In this document: one piece after another, positions 1-7,230 of the stretch
Numbering within the stretch: the stretch's first letter is position 1
Layout of the letters: every line of letters starts with the position of its first letter
NCBI GenBank assembly: GCA_910586755.1
Contig: CAJUJM010000030.1
Coordinates: 1-37,777 of the forward strand
Origin: an uncultured Lachnospiraceae bacterium
Lineage (GTDB): Bacteria; Bacillota; Clostridia; Lachnospirales; Lachnospiraceae
DNA length: 37,777 nucleotides
Reading direction: 5' to 3'
Made by a program: the position numbers and the translations under genes
The notes under the pieces: generated by a model
What the model was told of the DNA's origin: nothing
What the model saw: the letters and a program-made list of their open reading frames with translations, nothing else
The model's database searches: none

Positions 1-26
1 ATTCCGATTCGTAGTATTCTTTTCAT
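1..26 (-). CDS. Start of a gene that runs off the window (possible IS110-type transposase)
   Basis: On the minus strand an ATG at 26 is preceded by an AAAGGAGG ribosome binding site about 8 bases upstream, and opens the frame MKRILRIG before the window ends. The upstream permease gene is interrupted about 110 bases before this start, which suggests an inserted element. A short basic N-terminus running into 'RIG' resembles how some IS110-family transposases begin before their DEDD catalytic domain, but eight residues cannot identify a family. It could equally be another gene brought next to the break by a deletion. Confidence 0.4.
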
Positions 27-134
27 GTAAGTGGCCTCCTTTTGTATGCGGTAATCCCTGTTACCATTGTTCTTAACAAACTCTAGTATACAGGTAAATC
101 CACGTTGCTACAAATGTGGGGTCACTTCATATTG
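27..134 (-). mobile_element. Probable left end of an inserted element, downstream of the truncated permease
   Basis: Similarity of the permease to the RbsC family stops abruptly at about 134-135, just after the conserved AAVLG segment. The following bases read on for only eight foreign codons (through QYEVTPHL) before a stop at 108. About 80 further bases then lead to a new ribosome binding site and start codon at 26. No terminal inverted repeat can be confirmed because the other end is outside the window. This is inferred to be the left end of an insertion sequence; a simple deletion junction is the alternative. Confidence 0.4.
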
Positions 135-890
135 TCCTAAAACAGCCGCACAAATACCGTTTAACTCCAGGCCGTTTCCCTGAGATGGGTTGGCAGCGCT
201 TAAACGAGCTGCATAGATAAATCCGGCTGCCGCTGCCAGAGCCGCGTTTATCAGATACACGCTGAGTTTTATCTTTTTTACGTGGATGCCAGAGGTCCAG
301 GCAGCATCCTCTTTTCCTCCTACAGCGTAAAGGTAAGTACCGTATCTTCTGTGCTTTAATATGTAATTCATCCCTATATAAAGGGCGGCCACCAGGAGAG
401 CAGGAATAGGAATATAGAGAATATTTCCCTCACTTAAAAGCTGAAAGCTTTCATAAGGAATGTGGATCGTTCCTCCCTGCAATACCATGCCCAGACTCTC
501 TGCAATACTCATGGTAGCCAATGTGATAATGAACGTAGGAATTTCTGTAAAACCGGCCAGGAGGCCGTTGACTGCCCCGATAGCCAACGCTGCCGCCAGA
601 CCTATCAGGCAGCCTGCTGCTATGGAGCTTCCTCCATTCATAGCCTTGGCCGCCACACAGGCAGCAAACCCGGAAATGGCCCCGCAGGATAAATCCGTCT
701 GGTTGGTCAGAATCGCCAGGCAGGAGCACATAGAAATAAAGCACAAAACTGCCGACTGGCGGATAATATTTGAAAGATTGCTAACAGTCATATATCCTGG
801 GATTGTAACGGAAAAAAGCAGTACAAACAGGATAATCCCGTAGATTGCGCCGCTGGACGGCAATTTTTTTCGGATACTTTTATGTTTCAT
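108..890 (-). pseudogene. Sugar ABC transporter permease, RbsC-like, C-terminally truncated
   Basis: This is the inner-membrane permease of a ribose/galactose/xylose-type ABC importer (BPD_transp_2 family). The 260 residues are very hydrophobic, with several membrane segments. They include the family pattern FTEIPTFIITLATMSI near residues 113-128 and a late RLSAANPSQGNGLELNGICA segment. Intact RbsC-like proteins run to about 310-330 residues; here the last 60 or so, including the final helices, are missing and replaced by a short foreign tail. The start codon overlaps the stop of the upstream ATPase gene (ATGA), so the two were translationally coupled. The transporter is probably inactive. 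No periplasmic binding-protein gene lies in the window; it may be beyond the break. Confidence 0.8.
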
Positions 891-2386
891 TCTCTACCTC
901 CTGACGCATAGCTCATAATCAGTTCCTGAGTGGCATCTTCATAATCTATCTCTCCGGCAATGCGTCCTTCCCGCATTACATAGATGCGGTCAGAAATCGT
1001 TAACACTTCCGGCAGATCCGAAGAAATCACCAGAATTGCCGTCCCTTTTTGGGCCAGCCCGTCAATAATATGGTATATTTCTTCTCTGGCTCCTACGTCA
1101 ATTCCTCTTGTAGGCTCGTCAAAAATCAAAACGTCCGACTCTGTAAATAGCCATTTTCCTATTACTACCTTCTGCTGGTTTCCTCCCGACAAATAAAGAG
1201 GCCAGACAGACGGGCCGGTACAGACCACATTCAGCTGTTTTATATAGTTTTCCGATGCCTGTCTTTCTTTTTTCAAATCCAGAATTCCCAATTTGGTAAC
1301 TTTCTCCATAGCCGCCTGGCAGGTATTTTGAAAAATGGGCAGTGTCAAAGACAAGCCGTTTTCTTTTCTGCTCTCCGGAAGCAGCCCCAAGCCGCTTTTT
1401 ACACATTTTCCCGGGGTGGGCTTATCTATTTTCTTTCCCAGGATTTCAATCTGGCCGCTGTCAATCTTATCGATTCCAAAGATGGAATGTACCAGTTCTG
1501 TCCTCCCGGCCCCCACCAAACCAGCTAACGCTACAATCTCTCCTTTATGTACCTGAATCGATACGTTCTTGAGCACATTTTTTCTATTTAAATCTGTAAT
1601 TCTTAAAGCCACTTCTTTTCTTGCTGTATTCTTAAGGCGTACCCGCTCCTGATTGACTTCCCTGCCTACCATCCGGTGCACCAGCTGATCCATACTGATC
1701 TTTTGGATGTCTTCTGTACAGATTGTCATTCCGTCCCTCAAAACCGTCACTCTGGTTCCTATTTGCTTTAGCTCCTGAAGGCGATGGGAAATATAAATTA
1801 TGGAAACTCCGTTTTTCTGAAGGCGGCGGATGGTTTCAAAAAGCCTCTGAATCTCGCTGTCGCTTAGGGTAGCTGTGGGTTCGTCCATAATCAGGATCTT
1901 AGCATCCTGAGACAAAGCCTTTGCCACCTCCACAAGCTGCTGCTGGGCAACTCCCAGATTGCAAATTTTAGTATCCACGTCAATGTTAGCCCCCAGAAAA
2001 TCCAGGTATTCTCCCGCCTTTTTCTTCATTCCGGATAAATCAATACTTCCGTTTTTCTTAAGAGGCTCTCTTCCCAAAAAAATATTTTGTGCCACAGTCA
2101 GATACGGAACCAGATCAAACTCCTGATAAATAATAGAAATTCCTAATCTTTGTGAATCCCTGGTATTACGGATTACCACCTTTTCTCCATTTACATAAAT
2201 GTTTCCGGAATCCACACTGTAAAGGCCGGAAAAAATTTTCATCAGAGTTGACTTCCCTGCTCCGTTCTCGCCAAGGAGAATATGCACCTCCCCTTTTTCC
2301 AAATCAAAGCTCACATCGGACAAGACCTTTACTCCAGGAAAAGATTTATTAATTTTTTCAGCTTTTAGTACCACTTCATTCCCCAT
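887..2386 (-). CDS. Sugar ABC transporter ATP-binding protein, RbsA/MglA-like, two ABC domains
   Basis: This cytoplasmic ATPase of a monosaccharide importer (CUT2 family) has two nucleotide-binding domains in one 499-residue chain, the usual length. Domain 1 has Walker A GENGAGKST near residue 39-47 and Walker B ILIMDEPTATLS near 164-175. Domain 2 has the degenerate Walker A GLVGAGRTE and the signature LSGGNQQKV, both typical of RbsA, followed by LIFDEPTRGIDVG. It is the first gene after a readable promoter with a LacI-type operator, and it overlaps the permease gene by four bases. The ATPase itself looks intact, although its partner permease is truncated. The substrate cannot be read from the sequence; ribose, galactose and xylose are all possible. 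Confidence 0.93.
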   Translation of the reverse strand: MGNEVVLKAEKINKSFPGVKVLSDVSFDLEKGEVHILLGENGAGKSTLMKIFSGLYSVDSGNIYVNGEKVVIRNTRDSQRLGISIIYQEFDLVPYLTVAQNIFLGREPLKKNGSIDLSGMKKKAGEYLDFLGANIDVDTKICNLGVAQQQLVEVAKALSQDAKILIMDEPTATLSDSEIQRLFETIRRLQKNGVSIIYISHRLQELKQIGTRVTVLRDGMTICTEDIQKISMDQLVHRMVGREVNQERVRLKNTARKEVALRITDLNRKNVLKNVSIQVHKGEIVALAGLVGAGRTELVHSIFGIDKIDSGQIEILGKKIDKPTPGKCVKSGLGLLPESRKENGLSLTLPIFQNTCQAAMEKVTKLGILDLKKERQASENYIKQLNVVCTGPSVWPLYLSGGNQQKVVIGKWLFTESDVLIFDEPTRGIDVGAREEIYHIIDGLAQKGTAILVISSDLPEVLTISDRIYVMREGRIAGEIDYEDATQELIMSYASGGRE

Positions 2387-2444
2387 TGGCTTCCTCCTCT
2401 TTTAATTTTGTGCTATTGTAGTAAAACCACCATGCTTTTATCTG

Positions 2445-2470
2445 TTAATCGTTTACGCAAACGTTTAACT
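2445..2470. promoter_or_regulatory. LacI-type operator downstream of the sugar-transporter promoter
   Basis: A 26-base near-palindrome with 11 of 13 arm positions matching contains the core AAACGTTT. It lies just downstream of the predicted transcription start of the transporter operon, where a bound repressor would block elongation or open-complex formation. It resembles the operator in front of the adjacent LacI-type gene, so that protein is the likely ligand-responsive repressor. Confidence 0.7.
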
Positions 2471-2483
2471 GATTGATAACATT

Positions 2484-2512
2484 ATCATACACTGTGAAGC
2501 AGCTATTGTCAA
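2484..2512 (-). promoter_or_regulatory. Promoter of the sugar ABC transporter operon
   Basis: On the minus strand TTGACA (2512-2507) is followed by a 17-base spacer and TATGAT (2489-2484). The predicted start is near 2477, just before the LacI-type operator. This is close to the sigma-A consensus. Confidence 0.75.
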
Positions 2513-2586
2513 TTGAGCAGCTTTTATAATATTTTTTGCAGTTTTTTAGACATCTTTCACATAAAATTTTTTCTTTTCTTTTTTTA

Positions 2587-2630
2587 TTGACTTTTTTGAC
2601 AGCGGAATTTATACTCAAGTAAACGTTTAC
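2587..2630 (+). promoter_or_regulatory. Promoter and overlapping operator of the LacI-family gene
   Basis: TTGACT (2587-2592), a 17-base spacer and TATACT (2610-2615) predict a start near 2622. The perfect 12-base palindrome GTAAACGTTTAC (2619-2630) covers that start point, so the regulator most likely represses its own transcription. The same core sequence is also compatible with a CcpA cre site. Confidence 0.75.
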
Positions 2631-2662
2631 AATACCGTTTAATTAAAAGGGGAATATTTTTT

Positions 2663-3634
2663 ATGAAAGCCAGTATGAAAGATGTCGCGAAGCATGCAGG
2701 AGTATCCGTAGCAACGATCTCCCACGTGATCAACAACACCCGTTTTGTGTCAGAAGATACCAGAAAAAAGGTTCTGGACAGCATTGCTGCTCTGGGTTAT
2801 GTGCCTGATCCCATGGCCAGAAGCTTTAAAACCGGACGTAAAAACTTAATTGGAATTGTAGTTCCTGATATTTCAAATCCGGTATGGTCGCTTATTATTG
2901 AAGAGGTGGAGGGGGTCCTGGCCGGGGACGGCTATAAGCTGATAATCGTCAATACAAAGGAGACGGAAAGCCGTGAAATCGATAATCTTAAAGTCCTGTC
3001 CTCCGGTATGGTAGACGGCCTGATTATTGCCACCACTCTCACCGATTATTCCACTGTAGCTGCTTCTGTTCCCCAGGGATTTCCTATGGTATTTATTGAC
3101 CGCCAGCTTCCCGGGTGTCCCTGTGATACTATCATTCCTCAGGATTATCCTGCTGTTTATGAAGGAATTTGTCAAATTGCGGCTGACGGTCATAAAAAAA
3201 TCGGGTTTATTTCAGGGCTTATGCGGCTTTCCACCAGTCAGGTCCGTCTGGATGCCTATAAGGACGCGCTGGCGCACTGCCAAATTTCTATTGACCAGGA
3301 ATTAATTCTCCACGGAAACAGTCTGGCACAAAGCGCGGTTCCCCTGGTACAAAAACTTTTGGAAAAACAGTGTACTGCCATTGTGGTTTCCAATAATGTT
3401 ATGGTGGACGATGTTCTTTATTATCTTAATTCTCAGGGGTTACAAGTGGGAAAGGATCTTACTCTTTTAGGTCAGGCTGTAGAAGGGCGAAAGAATTTTT
3501 TTGCAAAAGATGTGCGGATGATCCTCCAGCCGTCTAAGGAAATCGGCCGGACTGCCGCCAGGCAGATTCTGGAACGGATCCAAAACCCGGAGCTGCCAAT
3601 TCGGAATACGATTTTGCACAGTCTCCTTTTATAA
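2663..3634 (+). CDS. LacI-family transcriptional regulator
   Basis: This is a DNA-binding repressor of sugar genes. The N-terminal helix-turn-helix (MKDVAKHAGVSVATISHVIN, residues 5-24) and hinge helix are followed by a periplasmic-binding-protein-like sensor domain from about residue 60 (NLIGIVVPDISNPVW). The 323-residue length is slightly short: the chain stops a few residues after the final strand, where relatives usually have a longer tail. The ATG follows an AAAAGGGG ribosome binding site. It is divergent from the truncated RbsA/RbsC-type transporter, and both promoters carry similar operators, so it is inferred to control that transporter and itself. The inducer is unknown. Confidence 0.93.
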   Translation: MKASMKDVAKHAGVSVATISHVINNTRFVSEDTRKKVLDSIAALGYVPDPMARSFKTGRKNLIGIVVPDISNPVWSLIIEEVEGVLAGDGYKLIIVNTKETESREIDNLKVLSSGMVDGLIIATTLTDYSTVAASVPQGFPMVFIDRQLPGCPCDTIIPQDYPAVYEGICQIAADGHKKIGFISGLMRLSTSQVRLDAYKDALAHCQISIDQELILHGNSLAQSAVPLVQKLLEKQCTAIVVSNNVMVDDVLYYLNSQGLQVGKDLTLLGQAVEGRKNFFAKDVRMILQPSKEIGRTAARQILERIQNPELPIRNTILHSLLL

Positions 3635-3643
3635 ACCAGCAGA

Positions 3644-3680
3644 AGCGCCGCAAAATCACCAAGACAGATTTTGCGGCGCT
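3644..3680. terminator. Intrinsic terminator between the LacI-type gene and queT
   Basis: A perfect 14-base-pair stem (AGCGCCGCAAAATC with its complement) and a 9-base loop lie just after the regulator stop. The U-tract is short and offset (TTAAGTTTTA) on the plus strand. It separates two convergent genes and may serve both. Confidence 0.7.
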
Positions 3681-3739
3681 CCTTAAGTTTTATTCCCGCA
3701 GGCAATGAAGCAAGCGCTGTGTTTGCGGCGGGGTAACTA

Positions 3740-4237
3740 TTAATAGGCTGCAGTTTTAAAAATCAGGTTCTTGTACCGTTCCAGTACAAGCATCAGGCCA
3801 TTACCTAAAACTCCTATGGCCAGAACTTCCCCAATCCCCACTGTAATCATCATGTAAAAAATCATATCCTCAGCCCCGTAAGCATAGCGCAGGACAAATG
3901 GAATTATCAGCGAGTTGGACAAAATAGGCGGGATGCATACCAGCCATTTATGTTTCCGTACAGCGTAGGAACCTGCTGCTCCAATGAATGTGGCAAGAGT
4001 TCCGAAAATCACGTCCGGAACCATGGCGCCGCAGAAAATGTTGGCAAGGAGGCATCCCATTGCCACTCCCGGCACTGCCGCTGGCGTAAAAAACGGCAGG
4101 ATACACAGCGCCTCTGAAATGCGGAACTGGACAGGACCAAAGCTGATTGGCGCAAAAATCAGAGTCAAAGCCGCATAGATTGCTGCAATGGCGGCTCCTT
4201 GGGTCATCAGGTACACGGTTTTGTTTGTTGTTTTCAT
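3740..4237 (-). CDS. queT: QueT-family queuosine precursor transporter
   Basis: This small integral membrane protein of 165 residues belongs to the QueT family. These are thought to be S components of ECF-type vitamin importers that bring in a queuosine precursor such as preQ1. Five or six hydrophobic segments are visible. The family pattern FGPVQFRISEALCILPFF (about residues 33-50) and a GAAGSYAVRK stretch support the call. No queuosine synthesis genes are nearby, consistent with salvage by an S component sharing a distant EcfAT module. A possible preQ1-type riboswitch occupies the leader, and the start is preceded by AGGGAG 11 bases upstream. Confidence 0.88.
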   Translation of the reverse strand: MKTTNKTVYLMTQGAAIAAIYAALTLIFAPISFGPVQFRISEALCILPFFTPAAVPGVAMGCLLANIFCGAMVPDVIFGTLATFIGAAGSYAVRKHKWLVCIPPILSNSLIIPFVLRYAYGAEDMIFYMMITVGIGEVLAIGVLGNGLMLVLERYKNLIFKTAAY

Positions 4238-4255
4238 TGTTTTGTATTCTCCCTG

Positions 4256-4293
4256 TAGTTTTGTTTTACGTCAGGAAGGTCTCGAACTGACGT
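4256..4293 (-). promoter_or_regulatory. Possible preQ1-I-like riboswitch in the queT leader
   Basis: On the minus strand a 7-base-pair stem (ACGTCAG with CTGACGT, 4293-4268) has a 12-base loop TTCGAGACCTTC. It is followed by the A-rich tail AAAACAAAACTA and then the AGGGAG ribosome binding site. A short stem, a pyrimidine-containing loop and an adenine-rich tail directly before the ribosome binding site are the layout of class I preQ1 riboswitches, and queT is a known target. The loop does not show the usual UAG that pairs with the tail CUA, so the match is imperfect. Confidence 0.45.
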
Positions 4294-4302
4294 TATATAT
4301 TT

Positions 4303-4330
4303 GGAAAGCCTGGATTTTGCAGGCTTTTCC
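4303..4330 (-). other. Hairpin upstream of the queT leader
   Basis: A stem of about 10 base pairs with one bulge (GGAAAAGCCTG against CAGGCTTTCC) has a 7-base loop. It has no following U-tract. It may stabilise the 3' end of the upstream transcript or be part of the queT leader fold. Confidence 0.4.
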
Positions 4331-4354
4331 GAAGTTTTATTATAAAGGAAAATG

Positions 4355-4376
4355 GAAAAAAGTCAAGTTCTGACTT
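4355..4376 (-). terminator. Weak intrinsic terminator of the AAA-ATPase/PD-(D/E)XK gene
   Basis: A 6-base-pair stem (AAGTCA with TGACTT) overlaps the stop codon of the 4363-6045 gene and runs directly into a U-tract. The stem is short and AT-rich, so some read-through into queT is possible. Confidence 0.5.
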
Positions 4377-6045
4377 CACAGTCTTTTCGGAAAAAAGAGA
4401 TTCCGAAGCAATCTATCTTCTGATATCCTTCTGCTCTCAGCTCGTCCATGTATTTTTTTTCATAAATCTGTCGTAATGCTTTCTCCGCGTCAGTCTCCAG
4501 GTTATCAATGGAATCCGAGGCCTTTAACTCCAGAATAAATGACCGGCCTCGCAAGGACGGACTCTTTACCATAATGTCCGACCGGCCGCTTCCCGACTCC
4601 CGGTTAGATTTTACCTGATAGCTTTCACTTTGGCTTAATATTCCTGTAAGAAAGCCATGATAAAAGTTTTCCGCACTATCATAAAAACTAATGGTATGGA
4701 AAAGCTGCTCATTCAAAATATCTCTCATTTTTTGTGCGTCTCCCTTTTCCATTGCCCTATAAAAGTCATGAAAATCTTCCTTTTTTATAGTATCTTTCAT
4801 CCAATTCAAAATTGTATTCTGATAAACTGTTTTTACTTCTGTATTTGGAATACGGACCCGTAAAAAGATAGAAGATTCTTTAAAATATTCCCTTTCCTTC
4901 GTCAAATATCCTGTAAAATAAAGAAAATTCCACAGGCTCTCGCCACTGCTGTGCATATCTCCATAAGCCACTTCTTCCTGTATCCGAATATCCAGAGTGT
5001 AACCGTTCATCAGGGTCTCAATCTGCACTTTTGTCTCCCGGCCGGATCTGGAAATCAAATCTTTAACAATATCATTAGAACTGGTATTCACCCAATACGG
5101 GCGGGGAAATGCGTCAATATCCGCATACAAATCATACATAAAGTTGATTACGCTCCAGGGATTATAAACCTCTGTATTTCCAAATACGTATCCGTCGTAC
5201 CATTCCTTCATTATCGGAAAACGGCTTACCACTCCATAGTATTCCATCATCTGCAGCACCTCCGGTTCTGTAAAGCCAAAGTGCCCGCTATACCGCCGGT
5301 CAAGGGTTGAAATGATCTTTAAATGGTTCAGCCCGGTAAAAATACTCTCTTTTGAAATCCTTAAACATCCTGTAATAACAGCAAATTGCAAATAATCATT
5401 GGTTTTCAGCGCAGATTCAAATAATGACCGGATAAAATTTGTCATTTCCTCATAAAATCCTTTAAAATACGCTGTCTCCAGCGGCACATCATATTCGTCT
5501 ATTAAGATGACTGCCTTTTTGCCTGTCGCCTGGTAAAGGCATGCGCTTAGAAACTCTAATGCGCCGGAATAATCATCATACTCTGCTTTCCCGCTTATAA
5601 TATCCCGAAACAAATTTTTATCGTCATCGCTGATTTCGTCGCTATCCAATATATAGCGGTGTCTCCGAAACTCCTTGGCAATCTCTTTCTTTATCTTACT
5701 ATAGGCTGAGCAAAAGACAGGCTGCTTTGCTGATTTCAGCGTTAGATTAATGACTGGATATCTTCCCATATGCTCCGTATATTTTTCTCCGGTATCCATA
5801 ATCTTTAGCCCCCGGAAAAGTTCTTTGTTCTGTTCATTCATTTTTAAATTTCCCGTATCTTCAAAGAAATACCGGAGCATACTTAAATTTAATGTCTTTC
5901 CAAAGCGTCTGGGGCGGATAAACAGGTTTACTTTTCCTTTCAAGTCCAGCAGTTCTTTTATAAACATTGTTTTATCTACATAGTAATAACCGGATTGCAC
6001 CAAATCCTCAAAATTCTCCACGCCAATCGGTAAAGCTTTTTTCAC
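4363..6045 (-). CDS. AAA-ATPase-like / PD-(D/E)XK nuclease family protein (DUF1703 type)
   Basis: This 560-residue protein has the usual two-part architecture of a large family common in gut anaerobes. The N-terminal AAA-ATPase-like domain (PF09820 type) has the family's Walker A variant RPRRFGKT at residues 44-51 and a Walker B ILIDEYD near 176-182. The C-terminal PD-(D/E)XK-like domain (PDDEXK_9) has SGSGRSDIMV, then ILELKAS, giving the D...ExK pattern. Neither ATP hydrolysis nor nuclease activity has been linked to a clear cell role; defence, DNA processing and selfish behaviour have been proposed. Translation starts at GTG 6045 behind a GGAGG site. It has its own promoter and is a single-gene unit, consistent with an acquired gene. 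Confidence 0.88.
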   Translation of the reverse strand: MKKALPIGVENFEDLVQSGYYYVDKTMFIKELLDLKGKVNLFIRPRRFGKTLNLSMLRYFFEDTGNLKMNEQNKELFRGLKIMDTGEKYTEHMGRYPVINLTLKSAKQPVFCSAYSKIKKEIAKEFRRHRYILDSDEISDDDKNLFRDIISGKAEYDDYSGALEFLSACLYQATGKKAVILIDEYDVPLETAYFKGFYEEMTNFIRSLFESALKTNDYLQFAVITGCLRISKESIFTGLNHLKIISTLDRRYSGHFGFTEPEVLQMMEYYGVVSRFPIMKEWYDGYVFGNTEVYNPWSVINFMYDLYADIDAFPRPYWVNTSSNDIVKDLISRSGRETKVQIETLMNGYTLDIRIQEEVAYGDMHSSGESLWNFLYFTGYLTKEREYFKESSIFLRVRIPNTEVKTVYQNTILNWMKDTIKKEDFHDFYRAMEKGDAQKMRDILNEQLFHTISFYDSAENFYHGFLTGILSQSESYQVKSNRESGSGRSDIMVKSPSLRGRSFILELKASDSIDNLETDAEKALRQIYEKKYMDELRAEGYQKIDCFGISFFRKDCEVRT

Positions 6046-6077
6046 TATTGCACCTCCGTCCAGTTTTCTGCTCCTTT

Positions 6078-6106
6078 ATCGTAATCCCCTGTCTATCCCA
6101 TGTCAA
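6078..6106 (-). promoter_or_regulatory. Promoter of the AAA-ATPase/PD-(D/E)XK gene
   Basis: On the minus strand TTGACA (6106-6101), a 17-base spacer and TACGAT (6083-6078) give a good sigma-A promoter about 30 bases before the GTG start. Confidence 0.65.
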
Positions 6107-6120
6107 CAACTTTTCGTAAC

Positions 6121-6264
6121 AGTTGAGACGGCGGGGGATTTGATGTGGATTTTGACGTCAAGCTCGCTTGTAAGTCAAAATCCACATCAAATTCCCCATC
6201 GGATGGACATCCGATGCTTCTTGTCCGGCTCAGCCGGCAAGAAGATGCCCCGTCTCTCACAACT
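6121..6264. repeat. Structured dispersed repeat, full copy (multi-stem junction)
   Basis: This intergenic element folds into three successive hairpins closed by an outer stem. Hairpin 1 (6133-6197) pairs 23 of 24 bases around a loop that contains a further CAAG/CTTG stem. Hairpin 2 (6197-6216) is CATCGGATG facing CATCCGATG. Hairpin 3 (6217-6244) pairs CTTCTTG with CAAGAAG and CCGGC with GCCGG. The flanks (GAGACGG near 6125 and CCCCGTCTC near 6249) can pair to close the junction. A diverged, shorter, inverted copy lies at 26782-26857, which shows this is a mobile or repeated element rather than a one-off. It contains no ORF with a supporting start. Confidence 0.7.
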
Positions 6265-6270
6265 TTTCTA

Positions 6271-6299
6271 TTGATATATCCGCAATATACAGATATAAT
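6271..6299 (+). promoter_or_regulatory. Promoter of the LysR-family gene
   Basis: TTGATA (6271-6276), a 17-base spacer and TATAAT (6294-6299) predict transcription from about 6306. This leaves an 18-base leader with the AGGAGG site at 6308-6313, and shows that an in-frame ATG at 6303 would not be inside the message. Confidence 0.8.
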
Positions 6300-6323
6300 C
6301 AAATGGCAGGAGGTAACACTATC

Positions 6324-7226
6324 ATGAATCTTAACAGCATCAAATGTTTTTTAGCCATTGCGGATTTGCAGAATATTTCCCGGGCTGCCGAAAAACTGTA
6401 TATGTCTCAGTCAACGGTGAGCCACCGGTTAAAGCTTTTAGAAGAGGAGCTTGGCTGTGAATTGATTGACAGGGGACAGGGACAGCGCAGCAGCCTTCTC
6501 ACCCCCAAAGGGGAAGCGTTTCTTCCTCTGGCCCGCCGCTGGATGAAGCTAAACCAGGATACTCAGAATTTTAAGAAAGTATCTCCTTTTCCTGCTATTA
6601 CGGTAGGATGCGTAGACAGCCTGAACATGTTCTTTTTTCATCCTCTGTACATCCGGATTATCGATCAGGAGCTTCCCCTAACCCTGCATCTGAAAACTCA
6701 CAGCTCCCCGGAGCTATATAAGAGGATGGAAAACGGCGCCATCGACGTTGCTTTTACCATACAGCATATTCGCTCCAAAAATATTGTGACAGAGCCGCTA
6801 TTTAAAGAAGATTTATTGTTGGTTTGTCCTCCCGGATACCTGCCGGAGGGGCCGGTTTATCCGGGAATGTTGGACCCTTCTGAAGAACTTTTAATCGACT
6901 GGGGAACCAGCGAATTCGAGCTTTGGCATGACCATTGGTGGAGCCCCAGCATTACTCCATTTCTGGAGATCAACGCCCCCTCCTTTGCCATGCGTTTTAT
7001 CTGCAACAGAACCTGCTGGATGGTGGTTCCTATCTCCGTAGCCAGATATTGTCAAAAGGTCTATGGGCTGGATATTCACCCCTTAACCGATCCGCCGCCC
7101 CAGAGGATCTGTTATAAGCTGACCCCCAGACATCCCCATTCTAATCATCCGGAAGCAGAAAAACTTTTCAGTTCCTCTCTGGACGCCTTTTTAGCTGAAA
7201 TCTCCTGGATCAGCGAATCATGTTAA
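6324..7226 (+). CDS. LysR-family transcriptional regulator
   Basis: This 300-residue LysR-type regulator has an N-terminal winged helix-turn-helix (residues 1-60, with ISRAAEKLYMSQSTVSHRLK) and a C-terminal effector-binding domain from about residue 85. The ATG at 6324 is chosen over the in-frame ATG at 6303 because AGGAGG sits at 6308-6313 and the promoter places the transcript start near 6306. It ends only four bases from the stop of the convergent peptide-transporter ATPase gene. No divergent target gene is obvious: its upstream neighbours are the structured repeat and the AAA-ATPase gene. The regulon is unknown, and peptide uptake is only a guess by proximity. Confidence 0.9.
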   Translation: MNLNSIKCFLAIADLQNISRAAEKLYMSQSTVSHRLKLLEEELGCELIDRGQGQRSSLLTPKGEAFLPLARRWMKLNQDTQNFKKVSPFPAITVGCVDSLNMFFFHPLYIRIIDQELPLTLHLKTHSSPELYKRMENGAIDVAFTIQHIRSKNIVTEPLFKEDLLLVCPPGYLPEGPVYPGMLDPSEELLIDWGTSEFELWHDHWWSPSITPFLEINAPSFAMRFICNRTCWMVVPISVARYCQKVYGLDIHPLTDPPPQRICYKLTPRHPHSNHPEAEKLFSSSLDAFLAEISWISESC

Positions 7227-7230
7227 TGAT

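Noticed and set aside
460..843. Plus-strand 127-codon frame opposite the permease
   Set aside because: It is an antisense shadow of the hydrophobic permease, without a ribosome binding site and with no family similarity.
6303..6323. Earlier start of the LysR gene at 6303
   Set aside because: The AGGAGG site lies inside the extra codons, and the promoter places the transcript start near 6306.
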